Positions 7,178 to 9,880 of a stretch of 9,880 nucleotides of DNA are shown piece after piece; positions within the stretch are counted from its first letter, which is position 1; each line of letters starts with the position of its first letter. The position numbers and the translations under genes were made by a program. The DNA is taken from assembly GCA_028818995.1 (NCBI GenBank), contig JAPPMR010000206.1:1-9880 (forward strand), in the 5' to 3' direction. The stretch comes from Candidatus Poribacteria bacterium (GTDB taxonomy: Bacteria; Poribacteria; WGA-4E; WGA-3G). Below the pieces are notes generated by a model, which was given only the letters and a program-made list of their open reading frames with translations, made no database searches and was not told the origin of the DNA.

Positions 7178-8494
7178 TCAATCTCGTTGTAGCAAGACAA
7201 TTCCGGTTTTTCGAAGTAAGTATGTCAAATTTACAACCGCAAGAACTGCAGTGACTGAAACGGCTAAAGCGATACCCAGAAGTCCCCATGCTTTAACAAA
7301 TCCATAAGCCAAAGCAAAGTTTAAAATTGCCATTGTTACCATATTTCTAAAAATCAATCCGTACGCTTTTTGGGCATAGAGTCCAGCATTTAGCACAGGT
7401 ATCAAACAAGAAAAAATCATCCCCGTGCTAAGCCAGAAGAGTACTTGCGCTATCTGTTGAATTGAAGTCTGATCAAATTTATTCCCCGTATACAAAAGCG
7501 AGACAATTTTTGTGTGGCTCAAAAGAAGTAGTAGTGTCACTGGAAGCGCGATGCAAAATGCTGTTGCTATGTTTCGATTGAGTGTGCGTCTCAATTTGAA
7601 CTGATTATCCTCTACATCTTGTGTCGCCATATCGGGCAGGCCAGTTGTAGCAATGCTGATCCCGATGAGTGTCTGTAATGCAGAGAAAATCCTGAAAGCG
7701 CATTCATAGAGTGTAACTGCTCCACTTCCGAGCTGTGAGACAAGAGAAACTTCAACTAATAAACGATTTGTAACTTGCCGAACAGCGAAACCGAGTGTTG
7801 GCAGCGTAACCGTGTTTTTCAAAGAACGCAGTGTCCCAAGGGAGATTCCTTCAAACTGAAACCGATGTCCTGTTCTATGCATCCCGATACACAACCATCC
7901 AAAGTATAAGACAAAACCCCCTGTGTATGCAATCGCTATCCAATTTTCTAAGTTCTCTGTACTCCATAGCAATAGAAATACTGCCGCGGCGACACCAGCA
8001 GGCAGGGCATTTCGGAGGGCAACCGTTTTAAAATGCTGTCGACTGTTCAACAACGCTCCCAGTACGGTGCTGCCACATCCAAACACAATCAGTGGGGCGC
8101 ATAGTCGCAACAGGGTGGTTGTCTTCTGGGCATCAATGGTTGACGATAATGCCCTCACAATCCAAGGCGCACAAAGTTCAATTAGGATAAAAACGCCTAA
8201 ACCTACACAGAGTAAAAAATTGAGAAGATTATTTGTAAAACGCTGGTATTCTGTATCTGTCATCTCCTTTTCACATGTGATAAAGAGCGGAACAAGACTA
8301 AACTTAGCACCTTCCCTGACCACCGTATCGACTAATAACACTACTTTTAATGCGGTAATAAGTGCGTCTGATGTTATGCCGATATCAAACCGCTTTGGAA
8401 TCAAGATGGCACGGACAAGCAGACTCAAGCCCATTCCAACAAAGGTAACGACCATTACCCAAAAGGTATTGTGCCGTAGAAGTTTCTTCAGCAT
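7178..8494 (-). CDS. MurJ/MviN-type flippase for lipid-linked polysaccharide
   Basis: This 438-residue integral membrane protein has about 12 hydrophobic segments, the first at about 10-32. SDALITALK (42-50), then REGAKFSLVPLF (60-71), matches the MurJ signature T-D-A-F...E-G-A-F...F-V-P. Residues 229-289 (TLPTLGFAVRQ, then YECAFRIFSALQ and SIATTGLPDMA) correspond to the MurJ central helices. It is shorter than typical MurJ (about 500 residues, 14 helices), consistent with a dedicated exopolysaccharide flippase such as PslK rather than the housekeeping lipid II flippase (inference). It probably moves undecaprenyl-linked glycan across the inner membrane. It follows the epimerase after 28 bases and precedes the sulfotransferases. 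No clear ribosome site precedes ATG 8494. A Wzx assignment is less likely given the MurJ motifs. Confidence 0.85.
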   Translation of the reverse strand: MLKKLLRHNTFWVMVVTFVGMGLSLLVRAILIPKRFDIGITSDALITALKVVLLVDTVVREGAKFSLVPLFITCEKEMTDTEYQRFTNNLLNFLLCVGLGVFILIELCAPWIVRALSSTIDAQKTTTLLRLCAPLIVFGCGSTVLGALLNSRQHFKTVALRNALPAGVAAAVFLLLWSTENLENWIAIAYTGGFVLYFGWLCIGMHRTGHRFQFEGISLGTLRSLKNTVTLPTLGFAVRQVTNRLLVEVSLVSQLGSGAVTLYECAFRIFSALQTLIGISIATTGLPDMATQDVEDNQFKLRRTLNRNIATAFCIALPVTLLLLLSHTKIVSLLYTGNKFDQTSIQQIAQVLFWLSTGMIFSCLIPVLNAGLYAQKAYGLIFRNMVTMAILNFALAYGFVKAWGLLGIALAVSVTAVLAVVNLTYLLRKTGIVLLQRD

Positions 8495-8522
8495 GCAAAT
8501 TTCGAATTAGTGATGGAGAAAA

Positions 8523-9518
8523 TTATTTCCAACCTTCAGGAAGGTTTTTGCGTATTTCAATATCCTTAAATAAGTTAGAATTCCGCGGTCCAACAGACTT
8601 TGCCCACGTCGCCATCCTACCTAAACCTTCTGGAAGTGAAACCTTTGACGATTCCCCGAAAACCTTGTGGAATTTTTCATGTGTGCAATAGGCATGCTTC
8701 ACCTCTTCCCGTTCTCGAAGATGTTTTACAGGCACCTCTTTTTCCATTGCTGTCATGACGAGATGTGCTAATTCATTGACAGAAACATGTTTATCCGATC
8801 CGACGTTGAAGATTTCACATGAGGTTTCCGGTATACCTACGCAGCGCGCGATATGCGGTGCGACATCTGCGATATGTGTAAAGGCACGTGTCTGTTCTCC
8901 ATCTCCGAAGATAATCAAAGGTTCATTTTGCATAATTTTGTTCATGAAAATGCCGATAACATTTCGATATTTATCACTGATATTCTGAAGTTCACCGTAG
9001 ACATTGTGTGGTCGAAAAATGGTGTAATCCAAGTCAAAAAGGCGTTTAGAAACGACCAGTTCTTGTTCCACAGCATATTTGGCAATACCGTAGGGATCTT
9101 CTGGCATAGGTATGAGTCCTTCGTGCATCGGAAGTTGGTTTTCACCATAAACAGCGATGGAAGAGGTAAACACAAACCGTTTTACATTATAGTTCACAGC
9201 AGCGTTTATCAGATTGACACTTCCAATAAGGTTATTTTGATAGTTAAATCGTTTAATGAAGTGGCTCAATCCCTCTGCTGCATAGGCCGCGAGATGATAG
9301 ATATAGTTAAATTTATACTGCTCACAAAGTTGGTTTATTTGTCGAGAATCAAGAATACTGCCTTCAACGAATGTTGCGTCTGGGTTGACATTTCCGTGAA
9401 ATCCTCCGCTCAGGTCATCAAGAACAACTACTTGATGATTATCGTCGCAAAGTAACTCATTAACGAGGTGAGCACCCATAAAGCCTGCTCCACCAGTAAC
9501 CAATGAGGTTTTTTTCAT
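8523..9518 (-). CDS. NAD-dependent nucleotide-sugar epimerase (extended SDR, GalE-like)
   Basis: This 331-residue protein has a Rossmann NAD-binding motif at residues 8-15 (TGGAGFMG), the acidic ribose-binding pair in VVLDDLSGG (31-39), HLAAYA (75-80), the catalytic serine region TSSIAVYG (118-125) and the catalytic Y143-x-x-x-K147 (PYGIAK). FRPHNVYG (168-175), the GDGEQTRAFTHIADVA stretch (205-220) and IFNVGS (236-241) are standard for UDP-sugar 4-epimerases and dehydratases. Length and motifs are complete. It should interconvert a cytoplasmic UDP-sugar, perhaps at C4, but family members differ in substrate, so glucose/galactose is not proven. ATG 9518 is preceded by AAAAGG (9527-9532), which overlaps the stop of a decayed coding remnant upstream. 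It is the first intact gene of the block and supplies a sugar precursor. Confidence 0.9.
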   Translation of the reverse strand: MKKTSLVTGGAGFMGAHLVNELLCDDNHQVVVLDDLSGGFHGNVNPDATFVEGSILDSRQINQLCEQYKFNYIYHLAAYAAEGLSHFIKRFNYQNNLIGSVNLINAAVNYNVKRFVFTSSIAVYGENQLPMHEGLIPMPEDPYGIAKYAVEQELVVSKRLFDLDYTIFRPHNVYGELQNISDKYRNVIGIFMNKIMQNEPLIIFGDGEQTRAFTHIADVAPHIARCVGIPETSCEIFNVGSDKHVSVNELAHLVMTAMEKEVPVKHLREREEVKHAYCTHEKFHKVFGESSKVSLPEGLGRMATWAKSVGPRNSNLFKDIEIRKNLPEGWK

Positions 9519-9530
9519 ATTTTTTGCCTT

Positions 9531-9796
9531 TTACTTTAGTATTACAAGTCGTTTTGTTTGTTTAGTTTTTGGAGTTACCAGTTCATAGATATAGACACCA
9601 CTCGCAACAACCCTCTGAATTTGTTCCGATTCTATTTGTGTGGATTCTGTAATGCTTTTATTATTCAGCCAATTCATGTGGCTTGTAGTTTTAAGTTTTG
9701 TTGCAATGTATATATTTTTTTTTCAAAAAATGCACACGATAATGCCTCCCAATGAATAGCCGTGACCCATTCCAGATTATATTCTTTGCTCAATTG
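9531..9796 (-). pseudogene. Frameshifted remnant ending in a T9SS-like C-terminal sorting tail
   Basis: Read on the minus strand, a frame open from 9722 to the TAA at 9531-9533 ends with SGVYIYELV, then a lysine-rich stretch and LVILK. This is the typical look of a type IX secretion (type A) C-terminal sorting domain: SGVY-x-Y, a short turn, then K-x-V-x-L-K. The frame has no start and no signal peptide. A second frame, open from about 9796 (SKEYNLEWVTAIHWEAL...FFEKK), runs into it across a run of nine A (9715-9723). One extra A would join the two frames. Farther upstream, stops appear in all three frames. The best reading is the decayed 3' end of a secreted-protein gene. The epimerase ribosome site overlaps its stop codon, so it may once have been the operon's preceding gene. 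The tail match is good; identification of the rest is not possible. Confidence 0.55.
9776..9781 (-). promoter_or_regulatory. Possible -10 promoter element (TATAAT)
   Basis: A perfect TATAAT lies on the minus strand about 258 bases upstream of the epimerase. The -35 position at 16-17 base spacing (TTTGTA or GTTTGT) is poor, and the box lies within the decayed coding remnant, so it may be chance. Confidence 0.22.
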
Positions 9797-9880
9797 CTAC
9801 AAACTTATTTATGTCAGGTATATCTTAGTGCTTAGTCAAGTGCTAATTGATGGGTTTTGAAGTAGTCGGGAATCGGAGTT

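Larger units (their letters stand above)
9519..9880. other. Upstream region without an intact gene
   Basis: These 362 bases upstream of the epimerase hold no intact coding sequence. On the minus strand they contain a frameshifted remnant (9531 to about 9796) and a possible -10 box. The plus-strand open stretch at 9558-9755 is low-complexity and lies opposite the remnant, so I do not count it as a gene. A promoter for the operon may lie here or farther upstream. Confidence 0.6.

Noticed and set aside
7923..8510. 195-residue plus-strand open frame
   Set aside because: It is antisense to the MurJ-like flippase and has no recognisable domain; the minus-strand membrane protein explains the region.
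8853..9455. 200-residue plus-strand open frame
   Set aside because: It lies wholly opposite the epimerase, whose minus-strand frame carries complete family motifs; its translation is cysteine- and isoleucine-rich with no recognisable domain.
9558..9755. 65-residue plus-strand open frame upstream of the epimerase
   Set aside because: It is phenylalanine- and cysteine-rich, has no convincing ribosome site, and is opposite the T9SS-like tail remnant.
9811..9839. TTGACT (-35-like) on the minus strand at 9834-9839
   Set aside because: At 17-base spacing the downstream hexamer is TGACAT, not a -10 box; CATAAA occurs only at about 20-base spacing.
1..9880. CRISPR array, tRNA, rRNA, insertion sequence or phage genes
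   Set aside because: No regularly spaced direct repeats, RNA-gene hallmarks, transposase or phage-like proteins were seen on either strand.

Overview
The window is one bacterial surface-polysaccharide block. Eight genes lie head to tail on the minus strand and fill almost everything from 9518 down to 96. In transcription order they are: an extended-SDR nucleotide-sugar epimerase (9518-8523), a MurJ/MviN-type lipid-linked glycan flippase (8494-7178), two NDST-like sulfotransferases (7109-6129 and 6090-5185), a Wzy/O-antigen-ligase family membrane protein (5140-3791), a membrane-anchored clan GH-A glycoside hydrolase (3794-2172), and two Sulfotransfer_3-type sulfotransferases (2175-1120 and 1097-96). 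Gaps are 68 bases or less, and two junctions are 4-base stop/start overlaps, so this looks like one operon.

How the genes could work together (inference): the epimerase supplies an activated sugar. The four PAPS-dependent sulfotransferases sulfate the glycan in the cytoplasm. The MurJ-type protein flips the lipid-linked repeat unit, the Wzy-like protein polymerises it outside, and the anchored glycosidase trims or releases the polymer. The flippase/polymerase/anchored-glycosidase trio resembles the PslK/PslJ/PslG core of the Pseudomonas Psl system, here combined with four sulfotransferases. The likely product is a sulfated exopolysaccharide or capsule. No glycosyltransferase, PAPS synthesis gene, polymer-export gene or regulator lies in the window, so the locus must continue outside it or draw on genes elsewhere.

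Upstream of the operon (9519-9880) there is no intact gene. This stretch holds a frameshifted coding remnant whose last residues look like a type IX secretion (type A) C-terminal sorting tail, ending 12 bases before the epimerase start. It also holds a possible -10 element. Downstream of the operon (1-95) is a small bulged inverted repeat.

Organism: the sequence is moderately AT-rich and bacterial. The T9SS-like tail and the abundance of sulfotransferases fit an uncultured lineage such as Candidatus Poribacteria, or another FCB or PVC-like group, rather than Proteobacteria. This is an impression from gene content, not a proven assignment.
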